Of a DNA stretch of 42,657 bases, positions 1-8,279 are shown piece after piece. Position numbers and translations under genes: made by a program. Origin of the DNA: Novimethylophilus sp036504375 (GTDB lineage Bacteria > Pseudomonadota > Gammaproteobacteria > Burkholderiales > Methylophilaceae); NCBI RefSeq assembly GCF_036504375.1, contig NZ_DASXVH010000046.1, positions 1 to 42,657 on the forward strand, in the 5' to 3' direction. Each line of letters starts with the position of its first letter. The stretch's first letter is position 1. The notes under the pieces are model-generated. The model saw only the letters and a program-made list of their open reading frames with translations, ran no database searches and had not been told where the DNA came from.

Positions 1-1
1 T

Positions 2-166
2 GCCGACGAACCGGTGCGTGCCAAGCAGGAACTGCGCGACTACGGCATCGGCTCGCAGATTCTGCTGGATGTGGGAGTCAGGAAAATGCGCCTGCTTGCG
101 GTGCCGCGCAAAATGCCGAGCATGGCGGGCTTCGGACTGGAGGTTTCGGGCTATCTGGAAAGGTGA
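2..166 (+). CDS. ribBA: RibBA C-terminus (partial)
   Basis: This is the last 54 residues of a gene that begins before the window. It matches the tail of GTP cyclohydrolase II / 3,4-dihydroxy-2-butanone-4-phosphate synthase: the segment RDYGIGSQILLDVGVRKMRLL, split here as RDYGIG and GVRKMRLL, followed by PRKMPSMAGFGLEV and GYLER, is the usual end of the RibA domain in fused RibBA proteins. The protein supplies both early branches of riboflavin synthesis in the cytoplasm. In many betaproteobacteria the RibA half of the fusion is degenerate and only the RibB half is active, which cannot be judged from this fragment. Stop is TGA at 164-166; 184 bases without a gene follow. Confidence 0.8.
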   Translation, partial: ADEPVRAKQELRDYGIGSQILLDVGVRKMRLLAVPRKMPSMAGFGLEVSGYLER

Positions 167-350
167 GAAACTGTTTCAAAGATTACTGCGGAGGCCATCT
201 GCGGCATGGGGTGTGATTGTATGTCGCGGCCACTCGAAATCCTCATGTGCTTCAATGCGTTTCGGTTTCTGTGTGGCATGCACCTTGCTCTGGCCTTTCT
301 CGCGACACTTTATTTAACAGTTTCTGAGCTACAAATGGGATAATGAAAGT

Positions 351-911
351 ATGGAAAACGTCAACCTTACCGGACATTTTCTGATCGCCATGCCCGCCAT
401 GGAGGATCCCAATTTTGCCAAGTCCGTCGCCTACGTCTGCGAGCACAACGAAAACGGCGCGCTCGGCATCGTCATCAATCGTCCCATCGACATGAAGCTC
501 GACGACCTGTTCGAGCAGATCAGTATAGACCTCGAAAACAAGACCCTGGGCGGGACTCCGGTGCATTTCGGCGGGCCGGTACAGGTCGACCGCGGCTTCG
601 TGCTGCACCAGCCGATAGGGCAATGGCAATCTACTATCGCCGTTACCGGTGATACTGCGCTTACTACCTCCAAGGACGTGCTGGAAGCGGTCGCCCGCGG
701 CGAAGGGCCGAACAAGCTGCTGGTCAGCCTGGGTTACACCGGCTGGTCGCCGGGCCAGCTGGAGCAGGAAATTTCGCAGAATGCCTGGCTGACGGTTCAG
801 GCGGCGGACGACATCCTGTTCGATCTGCCCGCCGAAGAAAAACTGGTCGCGGCGATGAGCCTGCTGGGCGTCGATTTCGCCACGCTATCGGAACAGGCGG
901 GCCATGCCTGA
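351..911 (+). CDS. yqgE: YqgE/AlgH family protein
   Basis: A 186-residue protein of the YqgE/AlgH (DUF179, UPF0301) family. The N-terminal LTGHFLIAMPAM and the GIVINRP segment, then FGGPVQ and the later SLGYTGWSPGQLEQE, are family hallmarks. The biochemical role of the family is unknown; in Pseudomonas it was linked to alginate regulation, but that is not general. It is the first gene of a tight plus-strand run yqgE-ruvX-pyrR-pyrB-pyrC', the same order as in pseudomonads. The ATG at 351 gives the normal family length and starts right at the conserved N-terminus. No convincing promoter is visible in the 184 bases upstream. Confidence 0.9.
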   Translation: MENVNLTGHFLIAMPAMEDPNFAKSVAYVCEHNENGALGIVINRPIDMKLDDLFEQISIDLENKTLGGTPVHFGGPVQVDRGFVLHQPIGQWQSTIAVTGDTALTTSKDVLEAVARGEGPNKLLVSLGYTGWSPGQLEQEISQNAWLTVQAADDILFDLPAEEKLVAAMSLLGVDFATLSEQAGHA

Positions 912-917
912 CGCGGC

Positions 918-1385
918 TTGCTTCTCCCGGAACGGCGCTCGCCGCATGCCGAGTTGAATGGCGCCGTGCTAGCTTTCGACTTCGGAGAAAAACGCATCGG
1001 TGTCGCTGTCGGCGACATCACCGTCGGCATCGCCCATCCCTTGCAGACCGTTTCCGGTGAAAGCAACGACATCCGTTTTGCCGCGATAGCCGCGCTGATC
1101 AATGAATGGCAGCCGTCGCAACTGGTGGTCGGCTTGCCGCTGTACCTGGATGGCGGCGAGCACGAGTTGACCAGGTTGTCACGCAAGTTCGCCCGCAGGC
1201 TGGAAGGCCGCTTCGGCCTGCCCACGGTGATGGTGGACGAGCGCCTGAGTTCGGCCGAAGCCAGCCAGACGCTCAACGAGATCGGCATCCGCGGCCGCAA
1301 CCAGAAAGCCATGCTGGACCAGGTGGCGGCGCAACGCATTCTGCAATCCTTTTTTGATGGCCAGGCCTCTTATGCAGCTACCTGA
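918..1385 (+). CDS. ruvX: Putative Holliday junction resolvase / pre-16S rRNA nuclease RuvX (YqgF)
   Basis: A YqgF/RuvX RNase H-fold protein, implicated in maturing the 5' end of 16S rRNA and historically called a Holliday junction resolvase. Seen in the sequence: FDFGEKRIGVAVG with the first catalytic Asp, VVGLPLYLDG, VDERLSSAEA with the Glu, and near the end MLDQVAAQRIL with the last Asp. The start is uncertain. The earliest possible is TTG at 918 (155 residues), because a stop in frame lies just before it; TTG at 954 or GTG at 966 would give a protein starting close to the conserved AFDFG block. No ATG is available. The 3' end overlaps pyrR. Confidence 0.88.
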   Translation: MLLPERRSPHAELNGAVLAFDFGEKRIGVAVGDITVGIAHPLQTVSGESNDIRFAAIAALINEWQPSQLVVGLPLYLDGGEHELTRLSRKFARRLEGRFGLPTVMVDERLSSAEASQTLNEIGIRGRNQKAMLDQVAAQRILQSFFDGQASYAAT

Positions 1386-1869
1386 CGCTGAACAGCTGGC
1401 CGGCACCCTGGCCGAGCAGATCCGCCCCCTGCTCGATGACGGTGCGGCGCTGGTCGGTATCCACAGCGGCGGCGCCTGGCTGGCGCAGCGCATCCGTGAC
1501 CTGTGCGGCGCGGACGTCGCCCTGGGCATGCTGGATATTTCCCTCTATCGCGACGATTTCAGCCGCATCGGGCTGCATCCGCAGATCAAGCCGTCGCATA
1601 TCCCCTTCGATGTCGAAAACCGGCATATCGTGCTGGTGGATGACGTGCTGTATACCGGCCGCACGATACGCGCGGCGATGAACGAGCTGTACGATTACGG
1701 CCGTCCGGCCCGTGTCACGTTGGCGGTGCTGGTCGACAGGGGAGGGCGCGAATTGCCGATAGAAGCGCAGGTCGTAGGCGCGTGCTTGCCGCTGACACCG
1801 CAACAAAACCTGCAACTGCTGCGCGACGAAGGCGGCAAACTGAGTCTTAAACTGTACGAGGGCGCATGA
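1372..1869 (+). CDS. pyrR: Bifunctional pyr operon regulator / uracil phosphoribosyltransferase PyrR
   Basis: A 165-residue PRPP-binding protein. The PRPP loop VDDVLYTGRT sits at residues 89-98, with IHSGGAWLAQRI and LDISLYRDDF as further PyrR signatures. PyrR proteins convert uracil and PRPP to UMP and, in Gram-positive bacteria, control pyr mRNA attenuation; in Gram-negative bacteria a regulatory role in this operon is plausible but not shown by the sequence. I chose the ATG at 1372 because it starts just before the conserved domain; ATG 1357 and TTG 1354 are in frame and would add 5-6 residues. It overlaps the end of ruvX, and its stop overlaps the pyrB start by four bases (ATGA), so translation is probably coupled. 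Confidence 0.9.
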   Translation: MQLPDAEQLAGTLAEQIRPLLDDGAALVGIHSGGAWLAQRIRDLCGADVALGMLDISLYRDDFSRIGLHPQIKPSHIPFDVENRHIVLVDDVLYTGRTIRAAMNELYDYGRPARVTLAVLVDRGGRELPIEAQVVGACLPLTPQQNLQLLRDEGGKLSLKLYEGA

Positions 1870-2819
1870 ACAATCCGCAACTCACCAAAAACGGCGAACT
1901 GAAACACCTGCTCTCGATCGAAGGGTTGCCGAGAGCCATCCTCAACCATATTCTCGATACTGCGGAATCCTTCGTCGGCGTTGCCGAACGCGAGGTCAAG
2001 AAAGTGCCGCTGCTGCGCGGCAAGACGGTGTGCAACATCTTCTTCGAGAATAGCACGCGCACCCGCACCACCTTCGAAATTGCAGCCAAGCGGCTGTCCG
2101 CAGACGTGATCAACCTCAACGTCAATACCTCGTCGCAGTCCAAGGGCGAAACCATACTTGACACCGTCGATAACCTCATCGCGATGCACGCCGATATGTT
2201 CGTGGTACGCCACTCGCAGTCCGGTGCCGCGCATCTCATCGCGCGCCATGTGGCGCCGCACATCCATGTGATCAACGCCGGCGACGGCCGCCACGCGCAT
2301 CCCACCCAGGGGCTGCTGGACGTGTTCACGATACGTCGCTACAAGCCCGAGATGCACAACCTGCGCGTGGCGATCGTCGGCGACGTGCTGCATTCGCGCG
2401 TAGCGCGTTCCGAAATCCATGCGCTGACCACGCTAGGCGTGCCGGAAGTGCGCGTGATCGGGCCGCAGACCTTGCTGCCGCAGGATGTCGAGCGGCTGGG
2501 GGTGCAGGTTTACCACGACATGCGTGCCGGCCTCAAGGATGTCGACGTGGTGATGATGCTGCGGCTGCAGAACGAGCGCATGAACGGGGCGTTGCTGCCC
2601 TCCGCGCAGGAATATTTCAAATGTTTCGGCCTCACGCCCGAGAAGCTGGCGCTGGCCCGGCCGGATGCGATCGTCATGCATCCGGGGCCGATGAACCGCG
2701 GCGTGGAAATCGACTCCGCGGTAGCCGACGGCGCACAATCGGTGATCCTGCCGCAGGTCACCTACGGCATCGCGGTGCGCATGGCCGTGATGAGCATACT
2801 TGCCGGCAATACGGAATGA
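1866..2819 (+). CDS. pyrB: Aspartate carbamoyltransferase catalytic chain
   Basis: A 317-residue ATCase catalytic subunit; it condenses carbamoyl phosphate and aspartate, the committed step of pyrimidine synthesis. The carbamoyl-phosphate motif STRTRTTFE is at residues 63-71, the HPTQGLLD motif follows near residue 141, and HPGPMNRG lies near the C-terminus. No regulatory-chain gene (pyrI) is present. Instead a dihydroorotase-like pyrC' follows 10 bases downstream. This arrangement matches the class A ATCases of pseudomonads, where a catalytically dead dihydroorotase is a structural partner in a dodecamer. That reading is supported by the lost metal ligands in the next gene. Confidence 0.96.
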   Translation: MNNPQLTKNGELKHLLSIEGLPRAILNHILDTAESFVGVAEREVKKVPLLRGKTVCNIFFENSTRTRTTFEIAAKRLSADVINLNVNTSSQSKGETILDTVDNLIAMHADMFVVRHSQSGAAHLIARHVAPHIHVINAGDGRHAHPTQGLLDVFTIRRYKPEMHNLRVAIVGDVLHSRVARSEIHALTTLGVPEVRVIGPQTLLPQDVERLGVQVYHDMRAGLKDVDVVMMLRLQNERMNGALLPSAQEYFKCFGLTPEKLALARPDAIVMHPGPMNRGVEIDSAVADGAQSVILPQVTYGIAVRMAVMSILAGNTE

Positions 2820-2829
2820 AAAAACCAGA

Positions 2830-4113
2830 ATGAAAATCCATATCAAGAACGGCCGCCTGATCGACCCCAGGAACGGCATCGACGCCGTGCGCGACATTTT
2901 CATTGCGGCCGGCAAGGTGGTCGGCATCGGCGGGGTGCCGGCTGATATGGCCGATTTTCATGCCAGCCAGACCATGGATGCCACCGGTCACATCGTCTGT
3001 CCCGGGCTGGTGGATTTGTCCGCGCGGCTGCGCGAGCCGGGTTTCGAATACAAGGCCACGCTGGAAAGCGAGCTGCGCGCAGCAGCCGCGGGCGGCGTGA
3101 CCAGCCTGGCTTGCCCGCCGGACACCGACCCGGTGCTGGACGAGCCGGGGCTGGTAGAAATGCTTAAGCACCGCGCCAAACTGCTCAACCTGGCGCATGT
3201 CTATCCGCTGGGCGCGTTGACGCGCCAACTCGAAGGCAGGAACCTGACCGAGATGTGCGAATTGACGGATGCCGGCTGCGTCGGATTTTCGCATGGCGAT
3301 GCCGCACTGACAGATACCTTGGTGCTGCGCCGCGCGATGCAGTATGCCGCCACATTCGGCTTTACCGTCTGGCTGCGCCCGGAAGACGCCTATTTGGCCA
3401 AAAACGGCGTCGCGCACGACGGCGAGGTAGCCGCTCGCTTGGGGTTGGCGGGCATCCCCGCCAGCGCGGAGACCATCGCGCTGGGGACGATACTGACGCT
3501 GGCCCGTGAAACCGGCGCACGCGTACATTTATGCCGCCTTTCCACCCGCGACGGCCTGGAAATGGTGCGGCAGGCGCGAAGCCAAGGGCTGGTGGTGAGT
3601 TGCGACATCGCCGTCAACCACCTGCACCTGACCGAGCACGACATCGGTTTTTTCGATGCGCATTGCCATTTGCGGCCGCCTCTGCGCACGCAGCGCGATC
3701 GCGATGCGTTGCGCCAGGGGTTGGCCGACGGGACGGTCGATGCCATCTGTTCCGATCATACGCCGGTGGACGACGACGCCAAGCTGGCGCCATTTGCCGA
3801 AAGCGAGCCCGGCGCTACCGGCCTGGAACTGTTGCTGCCGTTGACGCTCAAATGGGCACAGGAAGCCGGCGCATCGCTGCCGGATGCGCTGGCCCGGATT
3901 ACCAGCGAACCGGCAGGCCTGCTGGGCATCGATGCCGGCCATTTGACGGTAGGCGCAGCTGCCGACCTGTGCATATTCGACCCGGAGCAATACTGGAAAG
4001 TGGAACACAAATCGCTGCAAAGCCAAGGTAAGAATACGCCATTCCTCGGCCTGGAACTGGCCGGAAAAGTACGCTGGACGCTGGTCGGTGGGCATGTGGT
4101 GCATCAGGCATAA
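2830..4113 (+). CDS. pyrC': Dihydroorotase-like protein PyrC' (predicted inactive, ATCase partner)
   Basis: A 427-residue amidohydrolase of the type I dihydroorotase family. Overall fold signatures are intact: GRLIDPRNGID, the LREPGFEYK block, GGVTSLACPP, and SDHTPVDDD near the end. At residues 62-71 the text reads DLSARLREPG, whereas active enzymes have DxHxHLREPG, so both metal-binding histidines are replaced (S64, R66). The protein is therefore predicted to lack dihydroorotase activity and to serve as the assembly partner of PyrB, as known for PyrC' in Pseudomonas. A functional pyrC should lie elsewhere in the genome. I start at ATG 2830, which begins directly with the conserved MKIHIKNGRL; an upstream TTG at 2800 would overlap pyrB needlessly. 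Confidence 0.92.
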   Translation: MKIHIKNGRLIDPRNGIDAVRDIFIAAGKVVGIGGVPADMADFHASQTMDATGHIVCPGLVDLSARLREPGFEYKATLESELRAAAAGGVTSLACPPDTDPVLDEPGLVEMLKHRAKLLNLAHVYPLGALTRQLEGRNLTEMCELTDAGCVGFSHGDAALTDTLVLRRAMQYAATFGFTVWLRPEDAYLAKNGVAHDGEVAARLGLAGIPASAETIALGTILTLARETGARVHLCRLSTRDGLEMVRQARSQGLVVSCDIAVNHLHLTEHDIGFFDAHCHLRPPLRTQRDRDALRQGLADGTVDAICSDHTPVDDDAKLAPFAESEPGATGLELLLPLTLKWAQEAGASLPDALARITSEPAGLLGIDAGHLTVGAAADLCIFDPEQYWKVEHKSLQSQGKNTPFLGLELAGKVRWTLVGGHVVHQA

Positions 4114-4552
4114 GAACGGTTGCGGAAATTACCTGCAAAGGTATCTGCAATTGCTGGGCGTATGCCTGGCGCTAGGGATACCGTTTGCTGCATTTGCCGT
4201 CGATGCGCAGGAAGGACTGTGGGAAATTGGCCTCGTAATGCGCGTAGAAGGCAAAGATTACGGACCGTATACCCGCCAACAGTGCGTTACCAAGGCTGAC
4301 GCGCAGGATCCGTCCCGATTGTTCGCCGAAACTACCGGTAGCTGCGAATATACCAACAAGCGTTATTTCGGCAGCCAGTTCAGTTTCAACGTGCGCTGCA
4401 ATACAGACATTCCGCTTTCCGGTACCGGCCAGGTGGAGTACGGTGCCGATTGGGTCAAAGGCAATATGGCGCTGAGCGCGCAGGTTGCCGACGGCCCGTC
4501 GGTTGAAACCGCCAGCGAAATTTCCGGGAAACGGCTGGGCAAGTGCCAGTAA
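4094..4552 (+). CDS. Exported DUF3617-type protein
   Basis: A 152-residue protein with an N-terminal signal peptide: a basic/polar stretch, a hydrophobic core LLGVCLALGIPFAAF, and probable cleavage after AFA at residue 35. The mature part opens with QEGLWEIGLVM, followed by RQQCVTKADAQDPSRLF and paired cysteines, which is the pattern of the DUF3617 family of small periplasmic proteins. The function of the family is not known. The start overlaps the 3' end of pyrC' by 20 bases; GTG 4088 is an alternative. It may be carried along on the pyr transcript. A short GC hairpin (4562-4567 paired with 4577-4582) lies after the stop, between it and the convergent gene. Confidence 0.7.
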   Translation: MWCIRHKNGCGNYLQRYLQLLGVCLALGIPFAAFAVDAQEGLWEIGLVMRVEGKDYGPYTRQQCVTKADAQDPSRLFAETTGSCEYTNKRYFGSQFSFNVRCNTDIPLSGTGQVEYGADWVKGNMALSAQVADGPSVETASEISGKRLGKCQ

Positions 4553-4598
4553 CTATACATCTGCCGGGCCCGCGATCCGGCACCCGGCGCTTGCAGCA

Positions 4599-4787
4599 TC
4601 AATGCAAATGCTGGTACCTGGTCTCGGAGTAGATATCCCATTTGGTCGAATTGCTGCCGGCCTTGAACTCCTGTAGCGCCCTGGTGTTGCCGGATAAATA
4701 ATCGATCACCTTTTTATCCCAGATTTTCACCTGCGCAGGGATGGCTTCCAGAAAACTGGATAACAGCGCCAAGACTTCCTTTTGCAT
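4599..4787 (-). CDS. 62-residue protein of unknown function
   Basis: A short minus-strand reading frame that I believe is a real gene because a strong ribosome binding site (AGGGG, six or so bases away) precedes the ATG at 4787. The protein is mildly amphipathic at the N-terminus (MQKEVLALLSSFLEAIP) and has a polar, aromatic C-terminus ending YQHLH. I do not recognise a family. An in-frame ATG at 4892 would give 97 residues but lacks a good binding site. The gene is convergent with the DUF3617 gene. It could be a small cytoplasmic or peripheral membrane protein; no function is proposed. Confidence 0.5.
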   Translation of the reverse strand: MQKEVLALLSSFLEAIPAQVKIWDKKVIDYLSGNTRALQEFKAGSNSTKWDIYSETRYQHLH

Positions 4788-5200
4788 GATTTTCCCCTGA
4801 TGCACTGCCGGAACCGCCGGGCAAACCTTTAGGTTGCCGGGCAATCCGGTGGTTGCCGATAGCCGCTCAATCGTGTTCGACATGGCAAGCAACGTCTCGA
4901 TCGAGCTGAAGCCGGCGTTGCCGAGTAGTTGTTATCAATTTTCATGCCAGGATATGAAATGGCTTTACGACGCCATTACGGAGGAGGGAGTGGGAAAATG
5001 GTTGCGGGCATATACTGGTATACGCGCACCATGATGTGGCCTATGCACGGTTCTGCACAGTCACGCGCGACTGCGCATCTTCCCGGAAATGCCAATACGG
5101 ATTGGCCTAGGCATTTGAGAGGATCAATTCAATAAGGTTTCTGACCCTGATTTTTTAATTTGTGCAGGAGCGCGCCAGTGTCGTCTGATAATTTAACGCA
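4788..5200. other. 413-base region without a recognisable gene
   Basis: No frame here has a recognisable product or a good start signal; the overlapping plus-strand frames at 4834-5034 and 4929-5135 look random in composition. Around 5129-5152 the minus strand contains CAGGGTCAGAAACC followed by TTATTGAATT, reminiscent of GGGTCAGA-type sequences often found beside REP-associated transposase genes, but no transposase is left. The 5' leader of the 62-residue gene must lie at the left edge of this region. Confidence 0.4.
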
Positions 5201-6337
5201 CTACACAATATCCAGATGATCCAGTCCTGCCGATAGATCCTTGTTTTTGGCTTCCTGGCCGTAGAGCTTGACCTTGAGGCGCAGGTCGTTGACCGAATCG
5301 GCGTTGCGCAGCGCGTCTTCGAAGGAAATGTGGCCGCCTTCGTAGAGATCGAACAGCGCCTGGTCGAAAGTCTGCATGCCGAGTTCGCGGGATTTGGCGA
5401 TGATTTCCTTGATTTCGTGCACTTCGCCCTTGAAGATCAGGTCCGAGATCAACGGCGAATTAAGCATGATTTCCATCGCCGCCACGCGTCCTTTGCTTTC
5501 CTTCTTCGGGATCAGGCGTTGCGAGATGAAGGCCTTGACGTTAAGCGAGAGGTCCATCAGCAATTGCTGGCGGCGTTCTTCGGGGAAGAAGTTGATGATG
5601 CGGTCCAGCGCCTGGTTGGTGCTATTGGCGTGCAGCGTGGCAAGGCACAAGTGGCCGGTTTCGGCGAAGGCAACGGCATAGTCCATCGTTTCGCGGTCGC
5701 GGATTTCGCCGATCAGGATCACGTCTGGCGCCTGGCGCAGCGTGTTTTTCAAGGCGGCGAACCAGTTGTCGGTATCGACGCCGACCTCGCGCTGGGTGAT
5801 GATGCAGTTTTTGTGCTCGTGCACGAATTCGACCGGGTCTTCGATGGTAATGATGTGGCCGTAGCTGTTTTCGTTGCGGTAACCCACCATCGCCGCCAGC
5901 GAAGTCGATTTGCCGGAGCCGGTGCCGCCGACGAAGATCACCAGGCCGCGCTTGGTCATCGAGACTTCCTTCAGCACTTCCGGCAGCCCCAGCTCCTCGA
6001 ATTTCGGAATCTTGGTGGCGATGGTGCGGAACACCAAGCCCGTCGATCCACGTTGCACGAAGGCGTTGACGCGGAAACGCGCGACGCCGGGCAGCGCGAT
6101 CGCGAAATTGCACTCCTTGGTGGCGTCGAACTCGCTGGCCTGCTTGTCGTTCATGATCGAGCGCGCGATTTCCTTGCTCTGCTGCGCGGTCAGCGACTGG
6201 CTGGTGACCGGCGTCATCTTGCCGTCGATCTTCATCGCGGGCGGAAAGCCGGCGGTGATGAACAGGTCGGACGAGTTCTTTGCGATCATCATCCGCAGCA
6301 GATCGAATACGAATTTTTCAGCCTGGCCTTGATCCAT
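5201..6337 (-). CDS. pilU: Type IV pilus retraction ATPase PilU
   Basis: A 378-residue hexameric secretion-type ATPase. The Walker A motif GGTGSGKST is at residues 137-145, the Asp box around IITIEDPVEFVH, Walker B around DVILIGEIRD, and the His box ETGHLCLATLHAN. The C-terminus is longer and more charged than that of PilT, and the protein is the PilU paralogue, which assists PilT in disassembling the pilus at the inner membrane for twitching and DNA uptake. The ATG at 6337 has GAGGAC four bases upstream. It lies 85 bases downstream of pilT on the same strand, the usual pilTU arrangement. Confidence 0.95.
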   Translation of the reverse strand: MDQGQAEKFVFDLLRMMIAKNSSDLFITAGFPPAMKIDGKMTPVTSQSLTAQQSKEIARSIMNDKQASEFDATKECNFAIALPGVARFRVNAFVQRGSTGLVFRTIATKIPKFEELGLPEVLKEVSMTKRGLVIFVGGTGSGKSTSLAAMVGYRNENSYGHIITIEDPVEFVHEHKNCIITQREVGVDTDNWFAALKNTLRQAPDVILIGEIRDRETMDYAVAFAETGHLCLATLHANSTNQALDRIINFFPEERRQQLLMDLSLNVKAFISQRLIPKKESKGRVAAMEIMLNSPLISDLIFKGEVHEIKEIIAKSRELGMQTFDQALFDLYEGGHISFEDALRNADSVNDLRLKVKLYGQEAKNKDLSAGLDHLDIV

Positions 6338-6422
6338 GATGGATGTCCTCTAAATGATTAAACCGTCGATGAAACCCTGGGAAGCGGTGCTCATTGCGGC
6401 CTCCGCCGTCGGCTAATATGTC

Positions 6423-7466
6423 TTAGCCGACGAAAGTTTCCTTGTTGGCGGCTTTGGAGCGCGCTTCCGGCAGCGAGATGGCGTTCTTGCGCACCAGTTC
6501 GGTGAGGTTTTGGTCCAGTGTCTGCATGCCGATATTCTGGCCGGTCTGGATCGCCGAGTACATCTGCGCGATTTTGGCTTCGCGAATCAGGTTGCGGATC
6601 GCCGGCGTGCCGATCATGATCTCGTGCGCCGCGACGCGGCCGGAGCCGTCCTTGGTCTTGCACAGGGTTTGTGAGATCACTGCGCGCAGCGATTCCGACA
6701 GCATCGCCCGCACCATTTCCTTTTCGGCAGCCGGGAATACGTCCACGATACGGTCGACGGTTTTGGCCGCCGAACTGGTGTGCAGCGTGCCAAACACCAG
6801 GTGGCCGGTTTCGGCGGCGGTCAGCGCCAAGCGAATGGTTTCCAGATCGCGCATTTCCCCCACCAGAATCACGTCCGGGTCTTCACGCAGCGCGGAGCGA
6901 AGTGCGTTGGCAAACGACAGTGTATGCGGCCCCACTTCGCGCTGGTTGATCAGGCACTTCTTGGATTCGTGCACGAATTCGATCGGGTCTTCCACCGTGA
7001 GGATATGGCCGTACTCTTCCTCGTTGACGTAATTAACCATTGCCGCCAGCGTGGTGGATTTACCGGAACCGGTCGGCCCGGTCACCAGTACCATGCCGCG
7101 CGGGTTCTGGGCGATTTCCTTGAAAATCGGCGGACAGTTGAGCTGCTCCAGCGTCAGCACCTTGGAGGGAATGGTACGGAATACCGCACCGGCTCCCCGG
7201 TTCTGGTTGAAGGCGTTGACCCGGAAGCGCGCCAGGTTGGGGATTTCGAAGGAAAAGTCGCACTCCAGGTTTTCTTCGTAGAACTTGCGCTGGCCGTCGT
7301 TCATGATGTCGTACACCATGTCGTGCACCTGGCTGTGGTCCATCACCGGCACATTGATCTTGCGCACGTCGCCGTGCACGCGGATCAGCGGGGGCATGCC
7401 TGCCGACAGGTGCAGGTCTGAAGCCTTGTTCTTGACCGAAAAGGCCAGCAAGTCGGAAATATCCAT
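6423..7466 (-). CDS. pilT: Type IV pilus retraction ATPase PilT
   Basis: A 347-residue retraction motor. It begins MDISDLLAFSVKNKASDLHLS, the standard PilT N-terminus (quoted here in two parts, MDISDLLAFS and KNKASDLHLS); Walker A GPTGSGKST is at residues 130-138, with Walker B VILVGEMRD, and the AIRNLIRE motif required for PilT-driven retraction is present near residue 285. I chose ATG 7466, which has AGGGGG upstream; the frame stays open 53 codons further but that part is antisense to yggS. PilT hydrolyses ATP on the cytoplasmic face of the pilus platform. Divergent from yggS across only 52 bases. Confidence 0.97.
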   Translation of the reverse strand: MDISDLLAFSVKNKASDLHLSAGMPPLIRVHGDVRKINVPVMDHSQVHDMVYDIMNDGQRKFYEENLECDFSFEIPNLARFRVNAFNQNRGAGAVFRTIPSKVLTLEQLNCPPIFKEIAQNPRGMVLVTGPTGSGKSTTLAAMVNYVNEEEYGHILTVEDPIEFVHESKKCLINQREVGPHTLSFANALRSALREDPDVILVGEMRDLETIRLALTAAETGHLVFGTLHTSSAAKTVDRIVDVFPAAEKEMVRAMLSESLRAVISQTLCKTKDGSGRVAAHEIMIGTPAIRNLIREAKIAQMYSAIQTGQNIGMQTLDQNLTELVRKNAISLPEARSKAANKETFVG

Positions 7467-7518
7467 GGAACCCCCTGTTATAATTTTGCGAAGAGACGCT
7501 AAAGACCGATGGCAGATT
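7467..7518. promoter_or_regulatory. Divergent pilT / yggS promoter region
   Basis: These 52 bases are all that separate the two divergent starts. A TATAAT at 7479-7484 on the plus strand is a good -10 for yggS, but no clear -35 is seen 17 bases upstream, where pilT coding sequence begins. The same bases read ATTATAAC on the minus strand, close to the pilT binding site. Strand assignment is therefore uncertain. Confidence 0.35.
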
Positions 7519-8223
7519 ATGACAACAATTGCAAAGCGCATGCAAGCGATCCAGGGCCGCATCCGCGACGCTGCTGAAAGCGCAGGGCGCGCCCCGGAAT
7601 CGGTGCAGTTGCTGGCGGTGAGCAAGACGCATGCGGCCGACGAGTTGCGGCTCGCGTTCGAGGCCGGGCAGCGTGCTTTTGGCGAAAGCTATCTGCAGGA
7701 AGCGCTGGACAAGATCGCCGTGTTGTCTAATCTTTTGATCGAATGGCATTTCATCGGCCCCATCCAGAGCAACAAGACGCGTCCCATTGCCGAGCATTTC
7801 GCCTGGGTGCATGGGGTGGATAGATTGAAAATCGCCCAGCGTCTGTCGGAGGCGCGCCCGACCGGGTTGCCGCCGCTCAACGTCTGTCTGCAGGTCAACG
7901 TCAGCGGCGAGGCCAGCAAAAGCGGCTGTACGCCCGATGCCGTGCCGACGCTGGCGCATGCCGTCGCCGCGCTGCCGCGCCTCCGGCTACGCGGCCTGAT
8001 GACGATCCCCGAGCCGACAAACGACATTGCATTGCAACACCGGCAGTTTAGAATGCTGTCTGGGCTGCAGGAGGCGCTGAAACGCGAAGGCCTGGCGCTG
8101 GATACGCTGTCGATGGGGATGTCGGACGATTTTCCGGCGGCGATCGCGGAAGGCGCGACCATCGTGCGGCTGGGGACGGCCATTTTTGGGCAACGGCAAA
8201 ATAAAACAGCTATGGAAGATTGA
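7519..8223 (+). CDS. yggS: YggS family pyridoxal-phosphate homeostasis protein
   Basis: A 234-residue PLP-binding TIM-barrel protein. The motif LLAVSKTH with the PLP lysine is near residue 35, FGESYLQEALDK follows, and EWHFIGPIQSNKTR, LQVNVSGEASKSG and LSMGMSDDFPAAI are typical. It has no known catalytic reaction and controls vitamin B6 and amino-acid pools. The ATG at 7519 gives the standard N-terminus; an ATG at 7509 is in another frame. It leads the conserved run yggS-proC-yggT-DUF167 next to pilT, an order common in beta- and gammaproteobacteria. Confidence 0.95.
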   Translation: MTTIAKRMQAIQGRIRDAAESAGRAPESVQLLAVSKTHAADELRLAFEAGQRAFGESYLQEALDKIAVLSNLLIEWHFIGPIQSNKTRPIAEHFAWVHGVDRLKIAQRLSEARPTGLPPLNVCLQVNVSGEASKSGCTPDAVPTLAHAVAALPRLRLRGLMTIPEPTNDIALQHRQFRMLSGLQEALKREGLALDTLSMGMSDDFPAAIAEGATIVRLGTAIFGQRQNKTAMED

Positions 8224-8279
8224 ATAGGTTTGTAGCTGCTGCCACTTTCTCGCGGCAGTCGGGCAATTAAAAGGGCTTT

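Noticed and set aside
339..344. GATAAT as the yqgE promoter -10
   Set aside because: It would place the transcript start at the ATG itself, and the candidate -35 is 19 bases away; too weak to annotate.
5330..6361. A 343-codon open frame antisense to pilU
   Set aside because: It mirrors the codon bias of pilU, has low-complexity composition (rich in Arg, Gly, Ala, His) and no start signal; pilU itself is unmistakable.
7467..7625. Upstream extension of pilT
   Set aside because: It is antisense to the yggS start and lacks similarity; the AGGGGG site supports ATG 7466.
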